A DNA stretch of 64,000 bases. Source: Peptacetobacter hiranonis. Lineage in GTDB: Bacteria > Bacillota > Clostridia > Peptostreptococcales > Peptostreptococcaceae. The translations under genes and the position numbers were made by a program. A model generated the notes under the pieces. The model was given only the letters and a program-made list of their open reading frames with translations. It ran no database searches and had not been told where the DNA came from. The stretch covers positions 2,406,019 to 2,470,018 of the forward strand of contig NZ_CP036523.1 of the NCBI RefSeq assembly GCF_008151785.1. Reading direction: 5' to 3'. Below are positions 55,347 to 64,000 of the stretch, piece after piece. Within the stretch, counting starts at the first letter, position 1. Each line of letters opens with the position of its first letter.

Positions 55347-56009
55347 CTAAATTATTTTCTCAATTATATCGAGGTAGCACTTTACTATATCAAATCCGAG
55401 AATATTCAATATAGCTGCGATAATTATATATGGAGCAAAAGCAATTTTTTTATCCCTATTTCCACATATAAATCTTATAATCAAAAATATTGCAGAAACA
55501 AGAAAAGAGCCCGGTATCAACGATAACGAACTTTTAAATCCAATAGTCATAGCACAAAGAGCATACACACCTACATCTCCTGTCCCCATCATATTGGTCG
55601 CCTTCACTATTAAATATGAAATCAAAGCACATAGCAAACCTGCCAACACACTATCTACTAAGATTTCAACATTTTCATTTAAAATTTTAACTACACTCTG
55701 AATTATTATACCACTAAAAACAAGAATATCATACACATACATTGTATAATAATCTATTAAACTTATAATAATTGCTAAAACAAAAAATATAAAATAGCCA
55801 AATCTATACAAATTATTTGGATAAATTTTAAAAATAGAAATGATATATACAAATGTAGATATTATTAAAAATATCGTCAATTTTTTTATATTGATTTTTG
55901 TATAGTCTTCTTCTCCGATAAAAGCTTTTGCAACTTTTTGTACGATTACAGAAATTATTGTTGCAAATAAAAACGATAAAAATAAACTCTCAAACTTTTC
56001 TAAATCCAT
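55347..56009 (-). CDS. A24-family prepilin peptidase-like membrane protein
   Basis: A 220-residue membrane protein with about six helices and the two aspartates of A24 peptidases: IDYYTMYVYDIL (first Asp region, near residue 87) and MMGTGDVGVYALC (GxGD motif, near residue 143). It lacks the N-methyltransferase cytosolic domain with zinc cysteines found in full PilD. It probably processes type IV prepilins or related secreted pseudopilins. The pilT-like ATPase two genes away supports a pilus link, but no prepilin gene is seen here. Confidence 0.82.
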   Translation of the reverse strand: MDLEKFESLFLSFLFATIISVIVQKVAKAFIGEEDYTKINIKKLTIFLIISTFVYIISIFKIYPNNLYRFGYFIFFVLAIIISLIDYYTMYVYDILVFSGIIIQSVVKILNENVEILVDSVLAGLLCALISYLIVKATNMMGTGDVGVYALCAMTIGFKSSLSLIPGSFLVSAIFLIIRFICGNRDKKIAFAPYIIIAAILNILGFDIVKCYLDIIEKII

Positions 56010-56328
56010 TTTTAATTTTTCTCTCCTTATATTTAATTTACTTTCTATGACTAATAAATATTTCTATCAATATTATTTACAATATATTTTAATTTAATAC
56101 TTTTATTTTATATTTTATTATTTATTAAAATAATTATATCTCATTATATTTTTAATATATAATTTACTATCTTGTTTATTTTTTTCATACAAATTTCACT
56201 ATATCTACATTATTATTTCATTTTCATTTATATTTTGTTACAAAATAATAGTAATTTTTTAGTATATTTATTTTGTAGTTACATAATATTTACAGAAATC
56301 GTTTTTTTTTATTATTTTTTTAAAACTG

Positions 56329-56337
56329 TGATATAAT
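56329..56337 (+). promoter_or_regulatory. Extended -10 promoter before the two small membrane ORFs
   Basis: TGATATAAT (TG at -15/-14 and TATAAT at 56332-56337), with no clear -35 box. It lies about 30 bases before the SD CAAGGAGG of the gene at 56370. The preceding part of the 360-base gap 56010-56328 is very AT-rich and shows no gene. Confidence 0.6.
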
Positions 56338-56369
56338 TATGAAAAATAAATTTCAAGGAGGTATTATTT

Positions 56370-56603
56370 ATGAGATTTATTAATTTTAAAAATAAACTAG
56401 TCAATTCAACATTTCAATCAATACTAAGATTTTTGCAATTATACCTTATCTTAGCTGCATTAAATGTTATTTTTGACAATGATTTAAGACTTTTAACTCC
56501 TTTGTCTTGTTCTACAGATTATTTATTTAATAGACTTGGGTTAATTCTTTTAATAGTTCTTGTCGAATTTAAATCTAAATATTCTTCATCTCAGGAGGTT
56601 TAA
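56370..56603 (+). CDS. Hypothetical small membrane protein (77 aa)
   Basis: Strong SD CAAGGAGG before the ATG. The protein has one to two hydrophobic segments (FLQLYLILAALNVIF and LGLILLIVLVEF) and a basic N-terminus (NFKNKLVN). I do not recognise a family. It is transcribed with the next gene, whose SD lies inside its last codons. Both lie on the plus strand in a pocket between the A24 peptidase and pilT genes on the minus strand. Confidence 0.7.
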   Translation: MRFINFKNKLVNSTFQSILRFLQLYLILAALNVIFDNDLRLLTPLSCSTDYLFNRLGLILLIVLVEFKSKYSSSQEV

Positions 56604-56607
56604 ATTT

Positions 56608-57081
56608 ATGTTGTTCGAAAAATTTTTTGATAAAATAAATGATAAATATATAGATAAGATAAATTTTGAAAATCTATTTTCGATTATTCTAATAGCATCA
56701 ATTTTTATATATATTCCTTTTGCTTGCTTATTGTCTATTATTTTTAACGATACTTCTTTTATTTTCAAAATAAGTGCTTCGTCATCGTATCTAAAAATAC
56801 TTATATTATTTATATTTTCATTTATAATTACTTATACTATTTATAAATACCTTAATTTAAATACGATAAAAGGAGAAGTTGGAGATTATATTTTTAAAAT
56901 AAATTTTGTTGCTATCGTATTTATATATCTTCCAATTAGCGCTTTAATAGCAATGATTTTTAAAGACTTATCACTTTTAAAACCATATGAACCATTATCA
57001 TATTTTAAAATATTTGCATGTATTGTATTTTCTTACATATTAGCTTATATCGACTTAAAACGTTCTGATAAAAAAGAATAA
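56608..57081 (+). CDS. Hypothetical membrane protein (157 aa)
   Basis: The ATG at 56608 has AGGAGG upstream. A short basic N-terminal region is followed by four predicted helices (about residues 25-47, 58-80, 98-122, 132-152) in two similar pairs: FIYIPFACLLSIIFNDTSF and FIYLPISALIAMIFKDLSL look like an internal repeat. Family unknown. It is the second gene of a two-gene plus-strand unit and ends at a strong terminator. Confidence 0.72.
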   Translation: MLFEKFFDKINDKYIDKINFENLFSIILIASIFIYIPFACLLSIIFNDTSFIFKISASSSYLKILILFIFSFIITYTIYKYLNLNTIKGEVGDYIFKINFVAIVFIYLPISALIAMIFKDLSLLKPYEPLSYFKIFACIVFSYILAYIDLKRSDKKE

Positions 57082-57089
57082 CACATATA

Positions 57090-57130
57090 AAAAGACCAAC
57101 AGATTATCGATTTTAATCCGTTGGTCTTTT
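57090..57130. terminator. Bidirectional terminator
   Basis: AAAAGACCAAC and GTTGGTCTTTT form an 11-bp stem between the plus-strand membrane genes and the pilT-like gene, with T-runs on both strands. Confidence 0.9.
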
Positions 57131-57131
57131 C

Positions 57132-58340
57132 TTATCTATTCTTTATTTCATCTAAATATATTTCCTCGGAAATAATTCCATCTCGATACAATGTTTCTAT
57201 CTGATCCTCAAACATCTGCATTCCGTATTTCTTGCCAGTTTTTATCATATCATCGATACTCTCATCCTTTCCCTCTCTTATCATAGCTGCTATTGAGTTT
57301 GTATTTTTCATAATTTCAAATATAGCTCTTCGTCCATTATTTGCTTTTACAAGTCTTTGAGAAAATACATATCTAAGCTGATTAGCCAAAAGCCCCCTTA
57401 TCTCTTTATGCCTTTCAGCCTCAAATAGATTCACTATCCTATCTATTGCCTCAGATGCTTTAGATGTATGAACTGTAGATAGTACAAGATGTCCTGTTTC
57501 AGATGCAGAGAGAGCAGTTTCAACAGTTTTTTTATCTCTTATTTCTCCAATCATTATAACGTCTGGATCTTGTCTTAAAGATGATTTCAATCCATCTAAA
57601 AAATCTACGGTATCTTTTCCACATTCTCTTTGACTTATTATACTTTTATCACTCTTATGCAAATACTCTATAGGCTCTTCCAATGTGATAATATGTTTCT
57701 TTGATGTTTTGTTTATTCTATCTATTATCGCAGCAAGAGTAGTACTTTTTCCACTTCCAGTAGCTCCAGTTATTAATATTATTCCACTTTTTAAATCACC
57801 AGAGCTACATACTATATCTGGAATATTTAATTCCTTTGCTGTTTTTACATAACCTGGAATTAACCTAATTGATATACAATCCCCACCATTCCGTCTATAG
57901 ATATTAACCCTTATTCTAAAAGAGATTTTATCCTCTTTATTTAGTTCATCTTTATTTAGTTCTACATTATAAAAACTAAACTCTTTAACATTCTCTTTTA
58001 TATATCTATTTATATCATTTTCCATAATCTTATTATTTTTTGTATCGTTATTTTCTATTTCATTCTCTAAATCTACAAAATCAAAATCCCTAGAAAAATC
58101 TACTTCTCCACATTCTTCATCAATATATTTTTCATATCTCTTTCTAAACTTAGTTTCTTCACTTCCTATTAAATCGTCGCAAAACTTCCTACAAATATCA
58201 CTATTTACAACTTTTGATGAATATTTCGTTAGTTCTCCATCAATTCTCAAAGTTATATAATCGTTGCAAATTATATGAATATCAGATGCTTCAAATCTTT
58301 TAGCATTTAAAATTACTTCTTTTATATTCAAAAAAATCAT
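57132..58340 (-). CDS. PilT-like type IV pilus retraction ATPase with N-terminal insertion
   Basis: A 402-residue secretion ATPase. ASDIHIICND near residue 18 starts the N-terminal domain. The core has Walker A GATGSGKSTTLAAII (about 192-206), the Asp box LEEPIEYLHKSD, SLRQDPDVIMIGEIRDKKT and the His box GHLVLSTVHTSKA. It is longer than most PilT proteins because of an acidic, Asn-rich insertion (about 86-138) before FRIRVNIYRR. It probably powers pilus retraction at the inner membrane. The usual neighbours pilB, pilC and prepilin genes are not in the window. Confidence 0.9.
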   Translation of the reverse strand: MIFLNIKEVILNAKRFEASDIHIICNDYITLRIDGELTKYSSKVVNSDICRKFCDDLIGSEETKFRKRYEKYIDEECGEVDFSRDFDFVDLENEIENNDTKNNKIMENDINRYIKENVKEFSFYNVELNKDELNKEDKISFRIRVNIYRRNGGDCISIRLIPGYVKTAKELNIPDIVCSSGDLKSGIILITGATGSGKSTTLAAIIDRINKTSKKHIITLEEPIEYLHKSDKSIISQRECGKDTVDFLDGLKSSLRQDPDVIMIGEIRDKKTVETALSASETGHLVLSTVHTSKASEAIDRIVNLFEAERHKEIRGLLANQLRYVFSQRLVKANNGRRAIFEIMKNTNSIAAMIREGKDESIDDMIKTGKKYGMQMFEDQIETLYRDGIISEEIYLDEIKNR

Positions 58341-58434
58341 CTCCTGTAAATTATATTTCTATAATTATTATTTACAAAAGATGATATATTTATTTCTCAA
58401 AATCATAAAAAATAAAACAATTTACTCCAACAAA

Positions 58435-58507
58435 AAAGAGGAGCTAACTCCAAATAGTACGCCTGTCGCCTGAATAGGCGCAAGTACTATTAGAGTTACT
58501 CCTCTTT
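58435..58507. terminator. Long-stem terminator of prs
   Basis: AAAGAGGAG/CTCCTCTTT and TAACTC/GAGTTA and AATAGTAC/GTACTATT form a nearly continuous 23-bp stem, with a small GCCT/AGGC hairpin at the tip. T-rich ends lie on both strands. Confidence 0.85.
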
Positions 58508-58521
58508 CTACTTATATTCAA

Positions 58522-59472
58522 TTAGAATAATTCACTTACTGATTTGTTGCTGAATATTTTATCTATAGCTTCTGCAAATATAGGAGCTACTGATTTAACT
58601 TTTATTTTTTCTATCTGTTTTTCTTCTGGTAACTGTATAGTATCAAGAACAACTAATTCTTTCATTGAAGAATTTTCTATTCTTTCTATAGCTGGACCTG
58701 ATAAAACAGCGTGTGTACAGCAAACGTAAACATCTTTAGCACCGAATTTTTTAACTGCTTCAACTGCATTTACTATTGTTCCTGCAGTATCTATCATATC
58801 GTCAAGAAGTATTACGTTTTTACCTTCAACCTCACCTATTAAGTTCATAACTTCACATACATTTGGTCTTGGTCTTCTTTTGTCTATTATAGCTATTGGC
58901 ACTTCACCATTTAATGAATTAGCAAATTTTCTAGATCTTGTAACACTACCAAGGTCAGGAGATACTACTACTAAATCTTCTATATTTTTTTCGTTGAAGT
59001 ATTCAGATAGTAATGGACCACCTAGTAAGTGATCTAGAGGTATATCGAAGTATCCCTGTATCTGAGATGCATGTAAGTCCATAGTTAAGACTCTATCTGC
59101 ACCAGCTGCTACTATTAAGTTAGCAACTAATTTAGCTGTGATTGGATCTCTTGCTTTCGCTTTTCTGTCCTGTCTTGCATAACCATAGTATGGTATTACA
59201 GCAGTTATTCTTCCTGCAGATGCTCTCTTAAGTGCATCTATCATTATTAATAGTTCCATTAAGTTGTTGTTTACCGGACTGTTAGTAGACTGAACAACGA
59301 AAACGTCACAACCTCTTACAGTTTCATTCATATTAACACATATTTCACCATCGCTGAATGTTCCAACTTCACAGTCAAGAACTGATACGTTTAACTGTTT
59401 AGCTATTTTTTCAGCAAGTTCTTTAGATGCGTTACCGGCAAGTATTTTGATTTCGCTACCGCTAGTATTCAT
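58522..59472 (-). CDS. prs: Ribose-phosphate pyrophosphokinase
   Basis: A 316-residue protein: [50 protein letters not shown] (catalytic Lys/Arg region), [18 protein letters not shown], and the PRPP loop [18 protein letters not shown]. It makes PRPP from ribose 5-phosphate. It follows glmU, as is usual in Firmicutes. Confidence 0.98.
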   Translation of the reverse strand: MNTSGSEIKILAGNASKELAEKIAKQLNVSVLDCEVGTFSDGEICVNMNETVRGCDVFVVQSTNSPVNNNLMELLIMIDALKRASAGRITAVIPYYGYARQDRKAKARDPITAKLVANLIVAAGADRVLTMDLHASQIQGYFDIPLDHLLGGPLLSEYFNEKNIEDLVVVSPDLGSVTRSRKFANSLNGEVPIAIIDKRRPRPNVCEVMNLIGEVEGKNVILLDDMIDTAGTIVNAVEAVKKFGAKDVYVCCTHAVLSGPAIERIENSSMKELVVLDTIQLPEEKQIEKIKVKSVAPIFAEAIDKIFSNKSVSELF

Positions 59473-59561
59473 TTAGTTAACCCTCCAAACATTTTAACAA
59501 TATATAACTATTTAAACCAAAAGTTTAAAAAGAAATCAAGTTTAATTAATATCCCAAGATA

Positions 59562-60965
59562 TTATTTTTTATTTTTTGCTTTTTCTTCAGATAATTTCTT
59601 ATCTCTAGCTTCTTTTTTATCCATCCAGTTTTCTTTTATGCACTGTCTTTGTCTTGCTATTGCAAGTGCTCTTCCTGGAACATCATCTGTTATTGTAGAA
59701 CCAGTAGCTATATATCCCTGTTCCTCAACAGTAACTGGCGCTACTAGGTTTGAGTTTGAACCTATGAATGCATTGTCTTTTACTACTGATCTAAATTTAT
59801 GTACACCATCGTAGTTTACAAATACAACACCGCATCCTACGTTTACATTTTTACCTACTTCAGCATCTCCTATGTAAGATAAGTGTGATGCTTTAGATCC
59901 ATCGCCGAATTTAGCATTTTTGATTTCAACGAAATCTCCTACTTTACATCCATTTCCTACATCTGCTTTAGGTCTTAGGTATGCGTATGGTCCAACTTTT
60001 GTATTTTCTCCAACTTTAGCTTCTAATAAAGTAGATATTTTTATTTCTGTTCCATCTCCAACTATTGAATCAGTTATTGATGAATTCATACCTATTATAC
60101 AGTCAGAGCCTATTTTTGTTTTACCAACTAAATTAACTCCTGGGTATACTATTGTATCATTTCCTATTTCTACATCAGCTTCTATATATGTAGTATCAGG
60201 ATCTATCATAGTTACACCATTTGCCATGTGGAATTCATTTATTCTTTTTCTCATAGCTTTTTCAGCCTGAGAAAGCTGTAATCTTGAGTTTACACCCATT
60301 AATTCTTCTATTGAAGAACCTGCAAATGCTCCAACTTTTAGAGATTTTTCTCTCATTACTTTTATAGCATCTGGAAGGTAGTATTCTCCCTGTGCATTGT
60401 CGTTATTTATTTCTTTTAAGGCTTCTTTTAGGCTTTTACCATTGAAGCAGTAGATTCCTGAATTTATTTCTTTTACTAGTTTTTCTTCTTCACTAGCATC
60501 TTTATGTTCTACTATCTTTAGTAGGTCATCATTTTCATCTCTTATTATTCTTCCATATCCTGTAGGGTCGTCTACTATTGTTGAAAGAACTGTAGTATGA
60601 CAGTTGTTTTCTACATGGTATTCGAATAATTTTTTAAGAGTATCTTCTTTTATAAGTGGAGTATCTCCACATAATACTACTATAGTATCTTCGTCTTCTA
60701 TATATTCTTCAGCCATTCTTACAGCATGTGCTGTTCCTAGCTGTTCTGTCTGCATAACTGTTATTATATCGTCTGAAAGTCTTTCTCTTACGGCTTCAGC
60801 TCCATGCCCAAGAACTACTATAGTTTCTTCTACTCCTGATTTTTTAGAAGTATCAACTACATGGTTTACCATCTCTTTACCACATACTTTATGTATTACT
60901 TTTGGGTATTTTGATTTCATTCTTGTTCCCTTGCCCGCAGCAAGTATTATTGACTTAAATTTCAT
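59562..60965 (-). CDS. glmU: Bifunctional UDP-N-acetylglucosamine pyrophosphorylase / glucosamine-1-phosphate N-acetyltransferase
   Basis: A 467-residue protein. The N-terminal uridylyltransferase domain (about 1-230) has ILAAGKGTRMKSKYPKVIHKVCGKEMV and VLCGDTPLI. The C-terminal left-handed beta-helix (about 250-455) has hexapeptide repeats and SHLSYIGDAEVGKNVNVGCGVVFVNYDGVHKFRSVV with the acetyltransferase active site. It makes UDP-GlcNAc for peptidoglycan. The spoVG gene often found between purR and glmU is absent. Confidence 0.98.
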   Translation of the reverse strand: MKFKSIILAAGKGTRMKSKYPKVIHKVCGKEMVNHVVDTSKKSGVEETIVVLGHGAEAVRERLSDDIITVMQTEQLGTAHAVRMAEEYIEDEDTIVVLCGDTPLIKEDTLKKLFEYHVENNCHTTVLSTIVDDPTGYGRIIRDENDDLLKIVEHKDASEEEKLVKEINSGIYCFNGKSLKEALKEINNDNAQGEYYLPDAIKVMREKSLKVGAFAGSSIEELMGVNSRLQLSQAEKAMRKRINEFHMANGVTMIDPDTTYIEADVEIGNDTIVYPGVNLVGKTKIGSDCIIGMNSSITDSIVGDGTEIKISTLLEAKVGENTKVGPYAYLRPKADVGNGCKVGDFVEIKNAKFGDGSKASHLSYIGDAEVGKNVNVGCGVVFVNYDGVHKFRSVVKDNAFIGSNSNLVAPVTVEEQGYIATGSTITDDVPGRALAIARQRQCIKENWMDKKEARDKKLSEEKAKNKK

Positions 60966-61058
60966 TTAACATCTCTCCATTGACTAATTCGTTTATTTTT
61001 TAAATATTTAATTTAATAAAAAATTACATTATTATCTTTAAATATATCACTTTTTGTG

Positions 61059-61907
61059 CTAAATGTACATATCTTCCGTATCTTCTTCTGGTTCAGTATC
61101 CGCTAAAATATCTCTATTTGGTTCAACTATTATTTCATTTCCCTGTACATCAAGCTGAATTAATGATATATAGTCCTCAACCATTTTTTCTTCTGGTTTC
61201 ATAGTAGATATAAATACACCTATTCCTATTACTTCCGCACTAAATTCTTTCATTAGGTCTATCATACCTTTAATAGTTCCTCCACCTCTCATGAAGTCGT
61301 CTATTATTATAACCTTGCTATCTGGTTTAAGAGCTTTTCTAGGTAAGCTCATACTTTCTAATTTTCCGCTGTTCCCACTTACATATGTCATACTAAGTGT
61401 AGGTCCTTCTGATACTTTTATGTCTTTTCTTATGATTACTAATGGTAAATTCATAGCATTTGCAGTCATAAGAGCCATTGGAATACCTTTAGTTTCCATT
61501 GTAACAACATAATCAGCATCAGTATAATCTATATTAGAGGCAAATATCTTTCCTATTTTTGAAACTGTTCCAGGATCATAGATAAGGTCTATTAGGTATA
61601 AAAATCCACCTGATAATATTCTTCCTTCATCTTTAATTCTGTTGCAAAGTTCCATTAGAAATTCTGCATTTTCTTGTTTAGATGTTTTTGGTATGTATTT
61701 TACTCCACCAGCCGCTCCTGATATTGTTATTACTTTTCCTAAATGTAGTTTTTCAAATACACTTTTAACAACAAGAAGATCTTCACTTATTGTAGACTTA
61801 GCTGCATTAAACCGATTTGTAAAATAGCTAAGAGTGTATATTTTGTTCGGGTTATCAGATAGTATCTTTACTATCGCTCCTATTCTTTCCGTTCTTTTAA
61901 ATTTCAT
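61059..61907 (-). CDS. purR: Purine operon repressor
   Basis: A 282-residue protein of the B. subtilis PurR type. N-terminal winged helix (RTERIGAIVKILSDNPNKIYTLSYFTNRFNAAKSTISEDL) and a phosphoribosyltransferase-like domain with the PRPP loop VIIIDDFMRGGGTIKGM. It binds PRPP and represses purine synthesis genes. It is divergent from murC across a region with a perfect 14-bp inverted repeat. Confidence 0.96.
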   Translation of the reverse strand: MKFKRTERIGAIVKILSDNPNKIYTLSYFTNRFNAAKSTISEDLLVVKSVFEKLHLGKVITISGAAGGVKYIPKTSKQENAEFLMELCNRIKDEGRILSGGFLYLIDLIYDPGTVSKIGKIFASNIDYTDADYVVTMETKGIPMALMTANAMNLPLVIIRKDIKVSEGPTLSMTYVSGNSGKLESMSLPRKALKPDSKVIIIDDFMRGGGTIKGMIDLMKEFSAEVIGIGVFISTMKPEEKMVEDYISLIQLDVQGNEIIVEPNRDILADTEPEEDTEDMYI

Positions 61908-61966
61908 AATCTATTTCCCCCTGCTGATTCTTAATCGCCGTTAAAACTGATGCACAACAAATTTAC

Positions 61967-62063
61967 TTGTGATATAATAATTACTATGTTGATAATACAG
62001 TTTTGTTTTTTGTATAATTTCTTGTGTTCGAGAAATATCGCACATTATCTTATTATATCACAA
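61967..62063. promoter_or_regulatory. Divergent murC/purR promoter region with perfect 14-bp inverted repeat
   Basis: TTGTGATATAATAA occurs at 61967-61980 on the plus strand and again at 62063-62050 on the minus strand. Each copy includes an extended -10 (TGATATAAT) pointing inward, so the two promoters face each other and their transcripts would overlap by about 65 bases. A second plus promoter, TTGATA (61989-61994), 18 bases, TATAAT (62013-62018), lies between. Confidence 0.65.
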
Positions 62064-62112
62064 AAACGTTCGATTGTATTACTTTATATATAAAGAAAGG
62101 GTTGTTTTTATC

Positions 62113-63480
62113 ATGAATATACATTTCATAGGAATCGGCGGAATCAGTATGAGTGCATTAGCTGAAATCTGCCTTAATAAAGGATATCATGTTTCAGGTT
62201 CTGACTCTCAGGAATCACCTATGACAGAAAAACTTAGAAACCAAGGTGCTGAAATATTTATAGGACAGAGAAAAGAAAATATTTCAGACGATGTAAACAT
62301 GGTTGTTTATACAGCTGCTATACACCCTGATAATGAAGAGCTTATGGCTGCTAGAAAGAAAAATAAACTAATAGTAAATAGAGCTGCTTTTTTAGGCCAG
62401 ATAATGAGAGAATATAAAAACTCTATTGCAGTATCTGGTACTCACGGAAAAACATCTACAACATCAATGCTTTCAGCTATATTTGAATATGCTGACTTAG
62501 ATCCTACAATACTTGTTGGAGGAAACTTAAGTATGATAGGTGGTAATGTCAAAATAGGACATTCTAATCACTTTATAACAGAAGCTTGTGAATACGTAGA
62601 TAGTTTCCTAAACTTCAATCCAAAAATATCTATAGTTTTAAATATAGAAGAAGACCATCTTGACTATTTCTCAGGAATAGATGAAATCAAAGCTTCATTC
62701 AATAAATTTGGTAAGCTTTTACCTCCTGATGGATACTTCATAATAAATGGAGATGATGAAAACACAGCTGATATACTTTACGATGTAAAAGCTACAGTTA
62801 TAAAATACGGTAGCAATAAAGATAACGATGCTGTAATCAAAAATATAGAATTTGATGAACTTGGATGTGGTATATTCGATTTAGTTTACAATGGAGAAGA
62901 TTTAGGCAAATTTGAATTATCTGTTCGGGGGCTTCACAACATATACAATGCTGTTGCAGCAATAATAACTTCTATAGTATCTGGTATAGATGTAGAAACT
63001 ATAAAAAGAAATATTAAGAAATATAGAGGTGTTGGAAGAAGATTTGAGTTTAAAGGAAAATACAACGGAGCAACTATTGTAGATGACTACGCTCACCATC
63101 CAACAGAACTAAAATCTACTCTTTCTACAGCTAAGAGAATTAAAAAGAATAGATTATGGTGCATATTCCAACCTCATACATATTCAAGAACTAAATCACT
63201 ACTTAATGAATTCTCAGATGCTTTCTTCGCAGCTGATAAAGTTATCGTAACTGATATATACGCAGCTAGAGAAACTGACCCTGGTGATATTCACTCTACA
63301 GATTTAGTTGAAAAACTATATCACAACAATATAGATGCTAAGTACATAAAAGAATTTGACGATATAGTAGAATATCTTGCTGACAATGTAGAACCAGACG
63401 ACTTTGTAATAACTGCAGGTGCTGGTCCTATATTCAAAGTTGCTGAAGCTCTTGTTGCTAAGGGAAATCAAAATAAATAA
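62113..63480 (+). CDS. murC: UDP-N-acetylmuramate--L-alanine ligase
   Basis: A 455-residue Mur ligase: [37 protein letters not shown] loop [28 protein letters not shown] and the C-terminal [16 protein letters not shown]. It adds L-Ala to UDP-MurNAc in the cytoplasm. The ATG at 62113 gives the normal N-terminus; AAAGAAAGGG lies about 12 bases upstream. It is divergent from purR. Confidence 0.97.
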   Translation: MNIHFIGIGGISMSALAEICLNKGYHVSGSDSQESPMTEKLRNQGAEIFIGQRKENISDDVNMVVYTAAIHPDNEELMAARKKNKLIVNRAAFLGQIMREYKNSIAVSGTHGKTSTTSMLSAIFEYADLDPTILVGGNLSMIGGNVKIGHSNHFITEACEYVDSFLNFNPKISIVLNIEEDHLDYFSGIDEIKASFNKFGKLLPPDGYFIINGDDENTADILYDVKATVIKYGSNKDNDAVIKNIEFDELGCGIFDLVYNGEDLGKFELSVRGLHNIYNAVAAIITSIVSGIDVETIKRNIKKYRGVGRRFEFKGKYNGATIVDDYAHHPTELKSTLSTAKRIKKNRLWCIFQPHTYSRTKSLLNEFSDAFFAADKVIVTDIYAARETDPGDIHSTDLVEKLYHNNIDAKYIKEFDDIVEYLADNVEPDDFVITAGAGPIFKVAEALVAKGNQNK

Positions 63481-63489
63481 CAAAAAATC

Positions 63490-63527
63490 AAAGGAGCAAT
63501 CGAATTTTTTCGATTACTCCTTTTTTA
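63490..63527. terminator. Bidirectional terminator after murC
   Basis: AAAGGAG/CTCCTTT with inner AATCGA/TCGATT form a stem of about 13 bp, with T-runs on both strands between convergent genes. Confidence 0.9.
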
Positions 63528-64000
63528 TTACTCTTTAAATATATTCTCTTTTATATATTTGTACATATCATTGTAAACTTCATAGTAAGCCACGTATTCC
63601 CCATTTTTACCAGAGATTATTTTTATATAATTAGGTCCCATAGTATCAATTCTTATACTAAATCCTTCTCCATCTATATAAACGCTGTAGTTATATTTGC
63701 TCTTATCTCTCGCTTTTTCTGGCTGAACTTTTCCGACATGTCTTTTGTATCTCATCTTACTCACAAGATTATTGTACTTCCATTTATGGATATTTTTAAC
63801 ATCCTGTCCTTTAGAAATATGTACACTCTTCCATTTCTTGTCATTTATTGCAAAATCAAAAGAAGTATAAATACTTTCATTTATTACCTTTTCAAAATCC
63901 TTCTTTTGAGAAACAGGAATTTTGTAGAACTCTTCCTTCTCTACTGTGTATACTTTTAAGAAATCTAAATCTGTAGAAAATTTAATCCCATTTGAAGAAT
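63528..64000 (-). CDS. Unknown protein, C-terminal part (gene runs off right edge)
   Basis: The open frame continues upstream of the GTG at 63764 without a stop to the end of the window, giving at least 157 residues. The visible part (KFSTDLDFLKVYTVEKEEFYKIPVSQKKDFEKVINESIYTS... to YKYIKENIFKE) is rich in Tyr, Lys and Asp, with short beta-strand-like segments and no membrane helix. I do not recognise the family. The true start lies outside the window. Confidence 0.75.
   Translation of the reverse strand, partial: SSNGIKFSTDLDFLKVYTVEKEEFYKIPVSQKKDFEKVINESIYTSFDFAINDKKWKSVHISKGQDVKNIHKWKYNNLVSKMRYKRHVGKVQPEKARDKSKYNYSVYIDGEGFSIRIDTMGPNYIKIISGKNGEYVAYYEVYNDMYKYIKENIFKE

Noticed and set aside
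58435-58507. Miniature transposon (MITE) after prs
   Set aside because: The palindrome is long, but there are no clear target duplications, and it lies exactly where a prs terminator is expected.

Overview
The window looks like a chromosomal segment of a low-GC, anaerobic, apparently non-spore-forming member of the Peptostreptococcaceae (Clostridia). The best guess is Peptostreptococcus or a close relative, judged from gene order and protein style; the species is not determined. Evidence includes the AT-rich intergenic DNA, a hybrid cluster protein, an Na+-type ATP synthase c subunit, and the conserved clostridial order purR-glmU-prs-pth-mfd-prsA-flippase-mazG-hup-rqcP. The sporulation genes that often sit in that block in relatives (spoVG, spoVT, yabP, yabQ) are absent. 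Most genes lie on the minus strand.

Positions 1-4200 are accessory DNA: the start of a Cd/Zn-type P-type ATPase, a small HMA metal chaperone, an ArsR-type repressor with an operator, and an AraC-type regulator split by a 1482-bp IS256-family element that left an 8-bp target duplication. A truncated XRE repressor follows. Positions 4200-7500 form a nitrosative-stress module: a ferredoxin-like protein, a Crp/Fnr regulator and hydroxylamine reductase (hcp). Two identical operators sit exactly 41.5 bp upstream of the expected start sites. Positions 7500-10,820 hold cobalamin lower-loop assembly (cobC-like, cobS, cobU, cobT), followed by a small unknown ORF, ctpA, a folate gene, a CBS-pair protein and acpS.

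Positions 14,215-19,769 are the most striking part. This 5555-bp IS1595-family transposon has matched 24-bp terminal inverted repeats and an 8-bp AAATATTT duplication. It carries passenger genes that all act on the ribosome or 23S rRNA: a RlmA-type G-N1 methyltransferase, a truncated hflX overlapping an erm-type A2058 dimethyltransferase, and a full hflX ribosome-splitting GTPase. Three intact expression units each begin with a tiny leader peptide ending IRLRG, followed by a similar hairpin. A fourth leader (with Lys-Leu-Lys) plus an intrinsic terminator lies just after the promoter. The arrangement looks like a nested, antibiotic-sensing macrolide/lincosamide resistance operon.

Positions 20,000-25,100 are a deoxynucleoside catabolism operon (udp-nupC-deoB-deoC) with a divergent GntR regulator and palindromic operators. 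A FUSC-like membrane protein and a POT peptide transporter follow. Positions 28,158-34,895 hold the complete F1Fo ATP synthase operon atpIBEFHAGDC; its c subunit has a Na+-binding signature and its epsilon subunit lacks the C-terminal domain. Next are dCMP deaminase, rpiB, a Sua5/TsaC protein, a ZIP transporter, prfA-prmC, a DUF1385 protein, rpmE, rho, a DUF4044 microprotein and galU. A 479-bp gap (44,418-44,896) holds a cluster of DnaA-box-like sequences.

From 44,897 to the end lie housekeeping genes (ppx/gppA, rqcP, hup, mazG, flippase, prsA, mfd, pth, prs, glmU, purR, murC). Among them are a small type IV pilus-like set (an A24 peptidase and a PilT-like ATPase) and two unknown membrane ORFs. 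A partial unknown gene runs off the right edge. No rRNA, tRNA or CRISPR array was seen.
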